Below are positions 1 to 8,235 of a stretch of DNA of 64,000 nt, one piece after another. The first letter of the stretch is position 1. Every line of letters starts with the position of its first letter. The notes under the pieces were generated by a model. The model did no database searches. It saw only the letters and a list, made by a program, of their open reading frames with translations, and was not told the DNA's origin. The translations under genes were made by a program, and so were the position numbers. This DNA is from Sphingopyxis panaciterrae (GTDB lineage: Bacteria; Pseudomonadota; Alphaproteobacteria; Sphingomonadales; Sphingomonadaceae), in contig NZ_JAASQN010000006.1 of assembly GCF_011762125.1 (NCBI RefSeq), positions 97,001 through 161,000 on the forward strand, in the 5' to 3' direction.

Positions 1-1453
1 GCTTGCGGCTATGCAGCTTCGCGCCCTCGTCGCGGAGCGCTTCGCAGGCGCGGATGCCGATCTGGAGGTGCGCGGCGATCGCTTCCTCGTAGAAGCGGTT
101 CGCCTGTCCGGGCAGCTTGAGCTCGCCGTGGAGCGGCTTATCGCTGACGCAGAGCAGCGTGCCGTAGGGCACGCGGAAGCGATAGCCCTGCGCCGCGATC
201 GTCGCCGATTCCATGTCGATGCCGATCGCGCGCGACTGCGAGAAGCGGAGCGCGCTGTCGGTATAGCGCAGTTCCCAATTGCGGTCGTCGGTGGTGACGA
301 CGGTGCCGGTGCGCATGCGCTTCTTGAGGTCGGCGCCGCTGGTCCCCGACACCGCTTCGGCGGCGGCGGCGAGCGCGACCTGCACTTCGGCGATCGGCGG
401 GATCGGGATGGCGACCGGCAGCACCGCGTCGAGAATATGATCGTCGCGCAGATACGCGTGCGCGAGCACATAGTCACCGATGCGCTGGCTGGGGCGCAGC
501 CCGCCGCAGTGGCCGATCATCAGCCAGGCCTCGGGGCGCAGCACAGCGAGATGGTCGCAGATCGTCTTGGCGTTCGAGGGGCCGACGCCGATGTTGACGA
601 GGGTGATGCCGCCGCCGTCGGGCGCGATGAGGTGATAGGCGGGCATCTGGTGCCGCCGCCACGCGCTGTCGGCGACAAGCGCGCTGGCATTGACGCCGGG
701 CTGGTCGACATAGAGGCCCGCGGCGCCCGCCAGCGCGGTATATTTGCCCTGGCCGACCTGCGACCCCGCCCAGGCGACGAATTCGTCGACATAGCGGTGA
801 TAGTTGGTGAACAATATGTAGCGCTGAAAATGCTCGGGCGCGGTGCCGGTATAGTGGCGCAGGCGCGCGAGGCTGAAGTCGGTGCGCAGCGCATCGAACA
901 GCGCCAGCGGCTGCGGCGCGGCGGGGTCCTGCCCGAACAGCCCGTCGGCGAGTTCATCGCCGATGTCGGCCAGTTCGGTGGTCGGGAAATGACGCGCGAG
1001 TTCGAGCGGGGTAACCCCGCCCATGTCCGACCCGTCGCTGGCGTCGAGGACATAGGGAAAGGGAATCTGCTGCCCCGTCCGCGTCACTTCGACACGGACG
1101 TCATAATGGCGCAGCAGCAGGAGCAGCTGGTCGCGAAGATAATCGGCGAACAGGTCGGGGCGGGTCACGGTGGTGACGAATTCGCCCGCGCGCTCGATCC
1201 GGCCAAAGGCAAGATTATGCCCCGTCTGCCCTTCGCGCCGCTCGCCCGTCGTGATCAGGCGCAGCGCCGGATAGTCGAACAGGCCGGTCGCGGCGGCATC
1301 GGCGGGCGGCAGGGTGCCGTGCTGGACATAAGCGGCGATCGCGGATTTGAGCGCGGCGACCGAGGCGTGGAACCGGTCCTGCAGGTCGGCGATCACCGCT
1401 GCGACGAGGGTTTCGGGGTCGGCGATGTCGGGGGTTTGCGATGCGGATGTCAT
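1..1453 (-). CDS. amn: AMP nucleosidase, partial (C-terminus beyond window)
   Basis: Hydrolyses AMP to adenine and ribose 5-phosphate in the cytoplasm, a purine-salvage and adenylate-balancing step. The minus-strand frame is open from an ATG at 1453 to the window edge, giving about 484 residues; E. coli Amn is also about 484, so only the last few residues and the stop are missing. An N-terminal AMP-nucleosidase domain (about residues 1-165) is followed by a phosphorylase-type catalytic domain with NIGVGPSNAKTICDHLA, MIGHCGGLRPSQRIGDYV and the GIDMESATIAAQGYRFRVPYG segment, whose Asp/Glu pair is typical of nucleoside-phosphorylase-fold active sites. Other long frames on the plus strand here are shadows. 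It is followed upstream by a repeat-rich spacer and is probably monocistronic. Family assignment is firm from motif order. Confidence 0.93.
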   Translation of the reverse strand, partial: MTSASQTPDIADPETLVAAVIADLQDRFHASVAALKSAIAAYVQHGTLPPADAAATGLFDYPALRLITTGERREGQTGHNLAFGRIERAGEFVTTVTRPDLFADYLRDQLLLLLRHYDVRVEVTRTGQQIPFPYVLDASDGSDMGGVTPLELARHFPTTELADIGDELADGLFGQDPAAPQPLALFDALRTDFSLARLRHYTGTAPEHFQRYILFTNYHRYVDEFVAWAGSQVGQGKYTALAGAAGLYVDQPGVNASALVADSAWRRHQMPAYHLIAPDGGGITLVNIGVGPSNAKTICDHLAVLRPEAWLMIGHCGGLRPSQRIGDYVLAHAYLRDDHILDAVLPVAIPIPPIAEVQVALAAAAEAVSGTSGADLKKRMRTGTVVTTDDRNWELRYTDSALRFSQSRAIGIDMESATIAAQGYRFRVPYGTLLCVSDKPLHGELKLPGQANRFYEEAIAAHLQIGIRACEALRDEGAKLHSRK

Positions 1454-1501
1454 CGCGGCGCTCTTGCACGAAATTGTGACAAAAGGGAAGAGCGGCGGCC
1501 C

Positions 1502-1672
1502 CCTAAATCCCTCTCCTTCAGGGGAGGGCAGCGGGACTTGCCGGGCTTGCTGGCTCGTCGCAGCGGGTGGGGGCTGTCGAGGTTGCGCAAGGCGATGGCC
1601 CCCACCCCGCTCGACCAAGGCCCGGCTACGCCGGACCAAGCCTCACTGCCCCTCCCCCGAAGGGGAGGGGGG
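1502..1672. repeat. Nested GC-rich inverted-repeat element between amn and peroxiredoxin
   Basis: The spacer holds several hairpins. CCCCTCCCC (1649-1657) and GGGGAGGGG (1662-1670) form a perfect 9-bp stem with a four-base loop just past the peroxiredoxin stop, and a similar CCTCTCC/GGAGGG hairpin lies near 1511-1528. Between them AGCGGGTGGGGGC and GCCCCCACCCCGCT form a larger stem. The outer hairpin could end peroxiredoxin transcription, although no T-run follows it. It resembles the extragenic repeats seen elsewhere in the window. Confidence 0.6.
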
Positions 1673-1681
1673 AGACATATC

Positions 1682-2164
1682 TTACAGCTGTTCGAGCATA
1701 TGGTCGGCGCTCGACACCTTGAATTCGCCGGGCGCTTCGACGTTGAGCTGTTCGATGACGCCGTCGTTGACGATCATCGAGAAACGCTGGCCGCGCTTGC
1801 CCATGCCGAACGCTTTGCCGTCCATCGTCAGTCCGACCGCTTCGGCGAAGTCGCCGTTGCCGTCGGCGAGCATCGTGACGCTGTCACCGGCGTTCGCATT
1901 CTTGCCCCACGCGCCCATCACGAAGGCGTCGTTGACCGCGGTGCAGACGATTTCGTCGACGCCCTTGGCCTTGAGGTCGGCCGCCTTGTCGACGAAGCCC
2001 GGCAGATGCTTCGCCGAACAGGTTGGGGTGAAGGCGCCGGGAACCGAAAAGAGCGCGACCTTGCGGCCCTTGAAATAATCGGCGGTGCTGACCTGTTCGG
2101 GACCGTTTTCGGTCACCTTGACCAGCGTCGTTTCGGGGAGCTTGTCTCCGGTCTGGATCGTCAT
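1682..2164 (-). CDS. Peroxiredoxin, Prx5/AhpE-type (redoxin family)
   Basis: A 160-residue thiol peroxidase that reduces hydrogen peroxide and organic peroxides in the cytoplasm, usually with glutathione/glutaredoxin or thioredoxin as reductant. The peroxidatic cysteine sits in PGAFTPTCSAKHLPGF, the hallmark of the Prx5 subfamily; upstream KVALFSVPG and the downstream GKRGQRFSMIVNDGVIE segment are also typical. No second conserved resolving cysteine is evident, which suggests a one-cysteine mechanism. Length matches the family (about 160). The ATG at 2164 has an AAGGAT-like ribosome site about eight bases upstream. It stands alone, with a hairpin just after the stop. Exact reductant cannot be told from sequence. 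Confidence 0.93.
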   Translation of the reverse strand: MTIQTGDKLPETTLVKVTENGPEQVSTADYFKGRKVALFSVPGAFTPTCSAKHLPGFVDKAADLKAKGVDEIVCTAVNDAFVMGAWGKNANAGDSVTMLADGNGDFAEAVGLTMDGKAFGMGKRGQRFSMIVNDGVIEQLNVEAPGEFKVSSADHMLEQL

Positions 2165-2356
2165 TTCGGCATCCTTTTCATCGAGGGGATTTGGGTCGGC
2201 GAGACATTGGGTTGTCGGGCCGCGGAGTCAAGGACGGCGAGGGTATGGCGCGTTTTTTTGGCGACGCCTGCCGCCGCCATCGATTTCTTCACCGCAATCA
2301 CGCTTTGGTAAACAGCGCTATCTAAAAGCACGCCGTGTCTCTTGGGGGATGATGCC

Positions 2357-2875
2357 ATGCTGCGGATGATGGGCCTGACGATCGCGATGCTGTTCCTGGC
2401 CGGATGCGGGAAGATGGTGGAGCTGGCGAATCAGACACGCACCGTCGCGGCGCCGCGCGAAGAGGTGTTTGCGCGGATGTTCGGCGACGACAGCGCTTTT
2501 ACCGGCCTGCCCCTCGTCACCAACGGCGGTTCGAGCCGCCTCTATGAACTGGTGGTCGAAAAGCAGGATCCGCTGTGGGCGCAGATCGCGCCGAAGGAGC
2601 GTCCCGAGGCGTATAAGGTCAAGTTCGCGGTCGCGATGGAAATCCCGCGGGAGGCGCACATGATCTACAGCGTCGACGATGGCGCGCTCTCGACGGGGCT
2701 CAAATTCACTTTCGACGAACTGGCACCCGACCGGACGCGCGTCGCCTTCACCCTCGACGAGCTGACCGGCCATGACACGGCGGGCCTGGCGGTCAACACC
2801 GCGAAGCTGCGCGAGATCGCGCGCGACGCGCTGAAAAAGCTCGATGACTTCGAAGAGGTGCAGGACCCCGCCTGA
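2357..2875 (+). CDS. Small putative lipoprotein, function unknown
   Basis: A 172-residue protein beginning MLRMMGLTIAMLFLAGCGK, a short signal peptide with a lipobox (LAGC, cysteine at residue 17), so probably anchored to a membrane in the periplasm. The ATG at 2357 is preferred over a TTG at 2342 because GGGGG lies 7-8 bases before it and the signal peptide then starts directly. The mature part has APREEVFARMF near its start and a predicted alternating strand pattern reminiscent of SRPBCC/polyketide-cyclase-type folds, but this is only a resemblance. No catalytic motif is visible. The next gene starts about 90 bases downstream on the same strand. Confidence 0.75.
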   Translation: MLRMMGLTIAMLFLAGCGKMVELANQTRTVAAPREEVFARMFGDDSAFTGLPLVTNGGSSRLYELVVEKQDPLWAQIAPKERPEAYKVKFAVAMEIPREAHMIYSVDDGALSTGLKFTFDELAPDRTRVAFTLDELTGHDTAGLAVNTAKLREIARDALKKLDDFEEVQDPA

Positions 2876-2968
2876 CGCATGGCCGCGACGGCGGATCGCA
2901 ACGGGTTGCACGCCTTGCCCGCGCGTGGCACCGTGCCGCACGAATAGCGGTCACAAGGGGGGGCTATC

Positions 2969-4444
2969 ATGCGGATACGATTTGTCATCGCGGTTCCCCT
3001 GTTTCTGAGCGCGTGCGGCGGCGGTGGCGGCACGCCCCCTGCGCCGAACGCGCCGCCCGCCTTCACCTCGGCCCAGACCGCCAGCGTGGCCGAAAACATA
3101 ACGGCCGCCTATCAGGCGACGGCAAGCGATGCCAATGGCGACGCGCTGAGCTTTGCCATCGACGGAGGCAGCGACGCGGCGCTGTTTTCGATCACCACCG
3201 CCGGCGCCCTGCGCTTCAACGCGGCGCCCGATTACGACCTTCCGGGCGATGCCGACGGCGACAATGTCTATAATGTCCAGCTCCGCGTCAGCGACGGCAA
3301 TGCCAGCGCGACGCAGGCAGTCAACGTCACCGTCACCAACGACCGCGAAGGCATCGCAGTCGCGCGCGTCGGCACCGGGTTCGACCAGCCGACCTTCGTG
3401 CTCGGCATACCGGGCAGCAGCGATGTCTATGTGCTCGAAAAGGCCGGCCGGGTCTATCGCCTGACCCCTTCGACGGGCGTGAAAAGGCTGCTGTTCACGA
3501 TCGGCGACCTGTCTACCGACGGCGAGCGCGGATTGCTGAGCATGGCACTGCTCCCCAATCCGGCGAATTCCGACCGCTTTCTGATCTATTGCACCAATGC
3601 CGCCGGCGATATCGAGATTCGCGAATATGGGTTCGGTTCCACCGGATCCCCGCCGCGGCTGCTCGACGCGTTGTCGATTCCGCATCCGGGGGCGAGCAAC
3701 CATAATGGCGGTTCGATGCTCTTCGGTCCCGACGGTTTTCTCTATGTCGGGACCGGCGACGGCGGCGGCGCCGGCGACCCCGGCAACAATGCCCAGAACC
3801 TCAATTCGCAGCTCGGCAAGATATTGCGGATCCGGGTGGTCGAAGATCCCTATGCCGGTGCTTCGGCAGTCTTTTTCGCCCCCGCCCCGGGCAATCCCCA
3901 TATCGCCGGCGGCGGCGATCCCTATGTCTATGCTTATGGCCTGCGCAACCCGTTCCGCGCCTCCTTTTCGGGTTCGACGCTGATTATCGGCGACGTCGGC
4001 CAGAATGCGGTCGAAGAGATCGACATGCTGACGACGACGCAGCCGGGCACCAATTTCGGCTGGCCGTTTCGCGAGGGAACGCAAAGCTATTCGGGCACCG
4101 CCCCGGGCGGGCTCGTCAACCCCGTGCTCGAATATCTGCACGGCACCGGCCCACGGCAGGGGCGGACGGTGACCGGCGGCTATGTCTATCACGGCCCCGT
4201 CGCATCGCTGCAGGGCCAATATGTCTTTGGCGATTTCATTTCGGGCAACATCTGGACCGTTCCCTTCTCCAGTCTCGTCGCCGGGCAGACGCTGCCCTCG
4301 TCGCGGTTCGCGCGGCGGAACGAGGATTTCCTGCCCGACGCCGGGACGATCGATCAACTTGCCTCCTTCGGTGAGGATAGTGCGGGCAATTTGTTCCTGA
4401 TCGGCTTGGGCGGCGACATTTTCATGGTGCGCCGGGGAACCTGA
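2969..4444 (+). CDS. PQQ-dependent sugar dehydrogenase-type lipoprotein with N-terminal cadherin-like domain
   Basis: A 491-residue exported protein. Residues 1-16 form a lipoprotein signal (MRIRFVIAVPLFLSAC) followed by a glycine-rich linker. Residues about 30-130 look like a cadherin-type Ca-binding Ig fold (ASDANGDALSFAIDGGSD, DYDLPGDADGDN, VQLRVSDGNAS). Residues about 135-490 match the soluble aldose-sugar dehydrogenase beta-propeller family: ERGLLSMALLP, HNGGSMLFGPDGFLYVGTGD, GKILRI, YAYGLRNPFRASF and IGDVGQNAVEEID are conserved signatures around the PQQ site. Likely oxidises sugars or polyols in the periplasm, passing electrons to the respiratory chain. Start ATG 2969 follows a run of seven G. 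The substrate is not predictable; several relatives have no known activity. Confidence 0.85.
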   Translation: MRIRFVIAVPLFLSACGGGGGTPPAPNAPPAFTSAQTASVAENITAAYQATASDANGDALSFAIDGGSDAALFSITTAGALRFNAAPDYDLPGDADGDNVYNVQLRVSDGNASATQAVNVTVTNDREGIAVARVGTGFDQPTFVLGIPGSSDVYVLEKAGRVYRLTPSTGVKRLLFTIGDLSTDGERGLLSMALLPNPANSDRFLIYCTNAAGDIEIREYGFGSTGSPPRLLDALSIPHPGASNHNGGSMLFGPDGFLYVGTGDGGGAGDPGNNAQNLNSQLGKILRIRVVEDPYAGASAVFFAPAPGNPHIAGGGDPYVYAYGLRNPFRASFSGSTLIIGDVGQNAVEEIDMLTTTQPGTNFGWPFREGTQSYSGTAPGGLVNPVLEYLHGTGPRQGRTVTGGYVYHGPVASLQGQYVFGDFISGNIWTVPFSSLVAGQTLPSSRFARRNEDFLPDAGTIDQLASFGEDSAGNLFLIGLGGDIFMVRRGT

Positions 4445-4498
4445 GCGCCGCACCGCGGCTTTCTTTGGCAGAGGGGCGGAACCCGCAAAGGACGCCAT

Positions 4499-5110
4499 AT
4501 GCCCGCTTCGCTCACCGCCACCGCCATCAACTGCTCGCTTTCGGCCAAGGGCCGCGCCAGTTCGACCGACGCGATGCTCGGCGTCCTTGCCGAACATTTC
4601 GCCGAACAGGATGTCGCGGTCGGCGATCCGATCCGGATTGCCGCGCATAACGTCAAATGGGGGGTTATGTCGGACGAGGGCGCCGGCGACGACTGGCCGG
4701 CGATCCGCGAACAAATCCTGGCATCCGATATCCTGATCTTCGGCACCCCGATCTGGATGGGACAGCCATCGAGCGTCGCCAAGCTCGTCATGGAACGGAT
4801 GGACGCCTTCCTCGATGAAACCGACGACGCGGGGCGCATGCCGAGCACGTCCAAAGTCGCGGTCGCGGCGATCGTCGGCAACGAGGATGGGGCGCACCAT
4901 GTCTCGTCGCAGATCTTCCAGGCGCTGAACGACGTCGGCTGGACGATCCCCGCGGTCGCCGCCTGCTATTGGGTGGGCGAGGCGATGGGCTCGGTCGACT
5001 TCAAGGATCTGGACCATCGTCCGCGCAAGGTCACGCAAACGGCGAAGATGGTCGCGGCGAACGCGGCGCATCTGGCGCGGCTGCTCAAGCAGGCGCCATA
5101 CCCCGGCTGA
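4499..5110 (+). CDS. Flavodoxin-fold NAD(P)H:FMN/quinone reductase-like protein
   Basis: A 203-residue flavodoxin-like protein. ATAINCSLSAKG at the N-terminus occupies the phosphate-binding loop position of FMN reductases, and ILIFGTPIWMGQPSSVAKLVMERMDAFLDE is the characteristic second flavin loop and following helix of NADPH-dependent FMN reductases and WrbA-like proteins. VAVAAIVGNEDGAHHV is the third flavin loop region. Likely cytoplasmic, with a role in two-electron quinone or flavin reduction; the substrate cannot be told. It lies 54 bases after the sugar dehydrogenase and 58 before the peptidase gene, so may be co-transcribed with either. Start ATG 4499 preceded by AAAGGA. Confidence 0.85.
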   Translation: MPASLTATAINCSLSAKGRASSTDAMLGVLAEHFAEQDVAVGDPIRIAAHNVKWGVMSDEGAGDDWPAIREQILASDILIFGTPIWMGQPSSVAKLVMERMDAFLDETDDAGRMPSTSKVAVAAIVGNEDGAHHVSSQIFQALNDVGWTIPAVAACYWVGEAMGSVDFKDLDHRPRKVTQTAKMVAANAAHLARLLKQAPYPG

Positions 5111-5168
5111 CCGCTTGCGGGCACGCAGTGGAGGCGGCACAAGGAAGCGTCCAGAGGAGTCTCCCCCC

Positions 5169-6503
5169 ATGAAATCACTGCCATTTGCCGCTCTCACCGC
5201 CCTTGGGTTCGCGCTGACGCCGACGGCCGAGGCGAAGCTCAGTCCGGCCGAGACGAAGATGGCGAAGACGGTCGCGGCCGAGCAGGAACGCAGCGTCGCT
5301 TTGCTCGAAAAGCTCGTCAACCAGAACAGCGGCTCGCTCAATCTCGACGGGGTCGAAAAGGTCGGGCAGATGATGCGCGCCGAACTCGAACCTTTGGGCT
5401 TCAAGGTCGAATGGAAGCCGATGCGCGACACCGGCCGCGCCGGGCACCTGATCGCGACGCATGTCGGCAAGCCCGATGCCAAGCGGCTGCTGCTCGTCGC
5501 GCATCTCGACACGGTGTTCGAACCCGATTCGCCGTTCCAGAAATTCACCCGCAAGCCTGTCCTGAGCTCCGCCGAAGGGGGCGATATGGGCGAAGGCCCC
5601 GGCGTGGGCGACGACAAGGGCGGGATGGTCGTCATCGTCGCGGCGCTCCGCGCGATGCAGGCGGCGGGAACGCTGAAGGACGCCAATATCGAAATCCACA
5701 TGACGGGTGACGAGGAGGATTCGGGCAGCCCGATCGAAAAGGCACGCGCCGACCTGATCGCCGCAGGCAAGCGCAGCGACGTCGCGCTCGATTTCGAGGG
5801 GCTCGTCCGCGATGGAGGCGTGGACATGGGATCGATCGCCCGCCGCTCGTCGGACAGCTGGAAGATCGTCGCGACCGGCAAGGCAAGTCATAGTTCGGGC
5901 ATCTTCAGCGCCGCGGCGGGCGACGGCGCCATCTATGAGCTGACGCGCATCATCCAGCGCTTTCGCACCGAATTGCCCGAACCGAACCTGACCTTCAGCG
6001 TCGGGCTGATCGCGGGCGGGCAGCAGGCCGAACTCGACGCCGACGGCATCCGCGCCACCGCGAACGGCAAGACGAACATCATCCCCGCGATCGCGATCGC
6101 GCGCGGCGACCTGCGCGCGCTGTCGCCCGAGCAGATCGCGCGTGTGAAGGCGAAAATGACCGCGATCGTCGCCAGCCATGCCCCGGGCACCGGCGCGGAA
6201 CTCAGTTTCGATCCCGGCGGCTATCCACCGATGGCGCCGACCGAAGGCAACAAGGCGCTGCTCGCCAAGCTCAACGGCGTGAACCGCGACCTCGGGCTGG
6301 CCGAGATGGCGCCGCTCGACCCGCTGAAACGCGGCGCGGGCGACATCAGCTTTGTCGCCGCCGATGTCGACGGCATGGCGGGACTGGGCCCGTACAGCAC
6401 CGGCGACCACGCCCCCGGCGAAGCGGTCGATATTCCCAGCATCGCACGGCAGGCGACGCGCGCCGCCATATTGATGTCACGTCTGGGTGCTGAAAAGCGA
6501 TAG
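5169..6503 (+). CDS. Exported M20-family metallopeptidase (carboxypeptidase G2-like)
   Basis: A 444-residue zinc exopeptidase of the M20 family, probably releasing C-terminal glutamate or a similar residue in the periplasm. MKSLPFAALTALGFALTPTAEA is a cleavable signal peptide, which fixes the ATG at 5169. Metal-site motifs are all present: LLVAHLDTVFE (His, Asp), GPGVGDDKGGMVV (Asp), TGDEEDSGSP (catalytic Glu and metal Glu), and a late STGDHAPGEAVD histidine. The dimerisation domain lies about residues 225-335. Residues 130-137 (PVLSSAEG) appear to be an in-frame 24-base repeat insertion in the loop just before the GPGVGD motif; see the separate entry. Substrate is unknown. Confidence 0.9.
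   Translation: MKSLPFAALTALGFALTPTAEAKLSPAETKMAKTVAAEQERSVALLEKLVNQNSGSLNLDGVEKVGQMMRAELEPLGFKVEWKPMRDTGRAGHLIATHVGKPDAKRLLLVAHLDTVFEPDSPFQKFTRKPVLSSAEGGDMGEGPGVGDDKGGMVVIVAALRAMQAAGTLKDANIEIHMTGDEEDSGSPIEKARADLIAAGKRSDVALDFEGLVRDGGVDMGSIARRSSDSWKIVATGKASHSSGIFSAAAGDGAIYELTRIIQRFRTELPEPNLTFSVGLIAGGQQAELDADGIRATANGKTNIIPAIAIARGDLRALSPEQIARVKAKMTAIVASHAPGTGAELSFDPGGYPPMAPTEGNKALLAKLNGVNRDLGLAEMAPLDPLKRGAGDISFVAADVDGMAGLGPYSTGDHAPGEAVDIPSIARQATRAAILMSRLGAEKR
5556..5579 (+). repeat. 24-base repeat-like insertion inside the M20 peptidase gene
   Basis: CCTGTCCTGAGC at 5556-5567 followed by TCCGCCGAAGGG at 5568-5579 resembles a very common short extragenic repeat of sphingomonads (CTGTCCTGAGC..GTCGAAGG, from memory). 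It is exactly eight codons, in frame, encoding PVLSSAEG between KFTRK and GDMGEG. Because CPG2-type relatives go directly from this loop into the GPGVGD metal motif, it looks inserted rather than ancestral. Confidence 0.55.
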
Positions 6504-6598
6504 GACTCGATTTTTCATGGCGCCTCGCGCTTGATTCATTCGCCACACCGCTTAGGTAGCAATCCGAGACGTAATTTCGCGCCGATGGGAGACATATG

Positions 6599-8035
6599 AT
6601 GAGCGATACCGAAACGCACCTGAAACAAAATTACATCGGCGGCCAATGGGTCGACAGCAAGGGCGGCAAGCTCCACGACGTCATCAACCCCGCGACCGAG
6701 GAAGCGGCATCGACCGTCGTGCTCGGCACCGCGGCCGATGTCGACGATGCGGTCACCGCGGCGAAAGAGGCGTTCAAGACCTTTTCGCAGACGACGCGCG
6801 AGGAACGCCTCGACCTCCTGAACCGCATCGTCGAGGAATATAAGAAGCGCGGCGCCGACCTTGCCAAATCGATGGCGAGCGAGATGGGCGCACCGGTCAG
6901 CTTCGCAGGCACGGCGCAAGTCGGCGCGGGCATCGGCGGCTTCCTCGGCACGATCGCGGCGCTCAAGGACTTCGCATTCACCGAACAGCATGGCGCGAAC
7001 AAGGTCGTGTACGAACCGATCGGCGTCGTCGGCATGATCACGCCGTGGAACTGGCCGCTCAACCAGATCGCGCTGAAGGTCGCGCCCGCGCTCGCCGGCG
7101 GCAATTGCATGATCCTGAAGCCGTCCGAGGAATGCCCCGGCAATGCGGTCATCTTCGCCGAGATTCTCGACGCCGCGGGCGTGCCGCCGGGCGTCTTCAA
7201 CCTCGTCCAGGGTGACGGCCCGACCGTCGGCAACGCGATCAGCTCGCACCCCGGCATCGAAATGGTGAGCTTCACCGGATCGACCCGCGCCGGTATCCTC
7301 GTCGCCAAGGCGGCTGCCGACACGGTCAAGCGCGTCCATCAGGAACTTGGCGGCAAATCGCCGAATATCGTCCTGCCCGGCGCCGACCTTGCTGCGGTGC
7401 TGCCGCCGACGGTGTCGGGCGTGCTCGTCAACACGGGGCAGAGCTGCATCGCCCCGACCCGCATCCTCGTCCAGAAGGACGAGGCACAGGCGGCCGTCGG
7501 CGTGATCAAGGCGATGTTCGACGGCACCAGCGTAGGCGACCCGCAGGCCGAGGGCGCGCATATCGGCCCCGTCGTCAACAAGGCGCAATATGACAAGATC
7601 CAGGGCCTGATCCAGTCGGCGATCGACGAAGGCGCGACGCTCGAGACCGGCGGCACCGGCCTGCCGTCGAACGTCAACCGCGGCTATTATATCAAGCCGA
7701 CCGTCTTCTCGGGCGTGACGCGCGACATGCGCATCGCCAATGAGGAAATCTTCGGCCCCGTCGCGACCGTCATGGCGTATGACGATCTCGACCAGGCGGT
7801 CGATATCGCCAACGACACCGAATATGGCCTGTCGGCGGTGATCTCGGGCGACCCCGCCGCGGCCGCCGACGTCGCGCCGAAGCTGCGCGCCGGCATGGTC
7901 GCGGTCAACGCCTGGGGCCCCGGACCGGGCGCACCGTTCGGCGGTTACAAGGCTTCGGGCAACGGCCGCGAAGGCGGGCTGTTCGGGCTCAAGGACTTTA
8001 TGGAAATCAAGTCGATCAGCGGCATTCCGGGCTGA
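6599..8035 (+). CDS. NAD(P)-dependent aldehyde dehydrogenase
   Basis: A 478-residue ALDH-superfamily enzyme that oxidises an aldehyde to the carboxylic acid. Characteristic segments appear in order: GMITPWNWPLNQIALK and ILKPSEECP for cofactor binding, FTGSTRAG, HQELGGKSPNIV with the general-base glutamate, NTGQSCIAPTRI with the catalytic cysteine, NEEIFGPVATVM, and PFGGYKASGNGREGG near the C-terminus. Two ATG codons adjoin (6596 and 6599); the second is better spaced from GGGAG at 6587-6591. No signal peptide, so cytoplasmic. A hairpin and repeat follow the gene, so it is probably transcribed alone. Overall resemblance is to the broad-substrate aldehyde dehydrogenases such as those oxidising aliphatic or aromatic aldehydes; substrate is not resolved. 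Confidence 0.93.
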   Translation: MSDTETHLKQNYIGGQWVDSKGGKLHDVINPATEEAASTVVLGTAADVDDAVTAAKEAFKTFSQTTREERLDLLNRIVEEYKKRGADLAKSMASEMGAPVSFAGTAQVGAGIGGFLGTIAALKDFAFTEQHGANKVVYEPIGVVGMITPWNWPLNQIALKVAPALAGGNCMILKPSEECPGNAVIFAEILDAAGVPPGVFNLVQGDGPTVGNAISSHPGIEMVSFTGSTRAGILVAKAAADTVKRVHQELGGKSPNIVLPGADLAAVLPPTVSGVLVNTGQSCIAPTRILVQKDEAQAAVGVIKAMFDGTSVGDPQAEGAHIGPVVNKAQYDKIQGLIQSAIDEGATLETGGTGLPSNVNRGYYIKPTVFSGVTRDMRIANEEIFGPVATVMAYDDLDQAVDIANDTEYGLSAVISGDPAAAADVAPKLRAGMVAVNAWGPGPGAPFGGYKASGNGREGGLFGLKDFMEIKSISGIPG

Positions 8036-8043
8036 TAGCCAAA

Positions 8044-8171
8044 TCCTCCCTGTGGCCGCAGGCCATGGGGAGGGGGACCGCTCGCGTAGCGAGTGGTGGA
8101 GGGGCCGCGTTCAAGCCCCTCCGTCAGCCGCTGCGCGACTGCCACTCCCCATCGCTTCGCGACAGGGAGGA
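8044..8171. repeat. Sphingomonad-type extragenic inverted repeat (copy 1 of the CTCCCTGT family)
   Basis: Outer arms TCCTCCCTGT (8044-8053) and ACAGGGAGGA (8162-8171) are complementary; inner segments include CCATGGGGAGGGGGACCG, GTGGTGGAGGGG, CCCCTCCGTCAGCC and CCACTCCCCATCG. The reverse complement of the same arrangement occurs at 62812-62944 and a half copy at 52694-52722. The three sites share the outer arms and block order while the inner loops differ, as expected of a mobile or gene-conversion-prone extragenic repeat rather than chance. Confidence 0.75.
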
Positions 8172-8178
8172 TGAAAGA

Positions 8179-8204
8179 CCCCTTCCTTGCAGGGAGGGGT
8201 TTTT
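8179..8204 (+). terminator. Probable intrinsic terminator after aldehyde dehydrogenase
   Basis: CCCCTTCC (8179-8186) and GGGAGGGG (8192-8199) form a GC-rich stem with one imperfect pair, followed immediately by TTTTTCTTTG. It lies between the ALDH gene and argJ, at the edge of the extragenic repeat. Confidence 0.65.
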
Positions 8205-8235
8205 CTTTGTTCGCCGCACAGCTAAGCGCGTCCCC

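Noticed and set aside
11..2311. Long open frame on the plus strand opposite AMP nucleosidase and peroxiredoxin
   Set aside because: The minus strand carries recognisable genes here; long antisense frames are expected at this GC content and the translation is Arg/Asp/Gly-rich without motifs. The same applies to similar frames opposite addA, divL, ahcY, glnA, clpA, smc and others.
2951..5881. 976-codon frame on the minus strand
   Set aside because: Opposite three genes with clear signatures on the plus strand; no motif in the antisense product.
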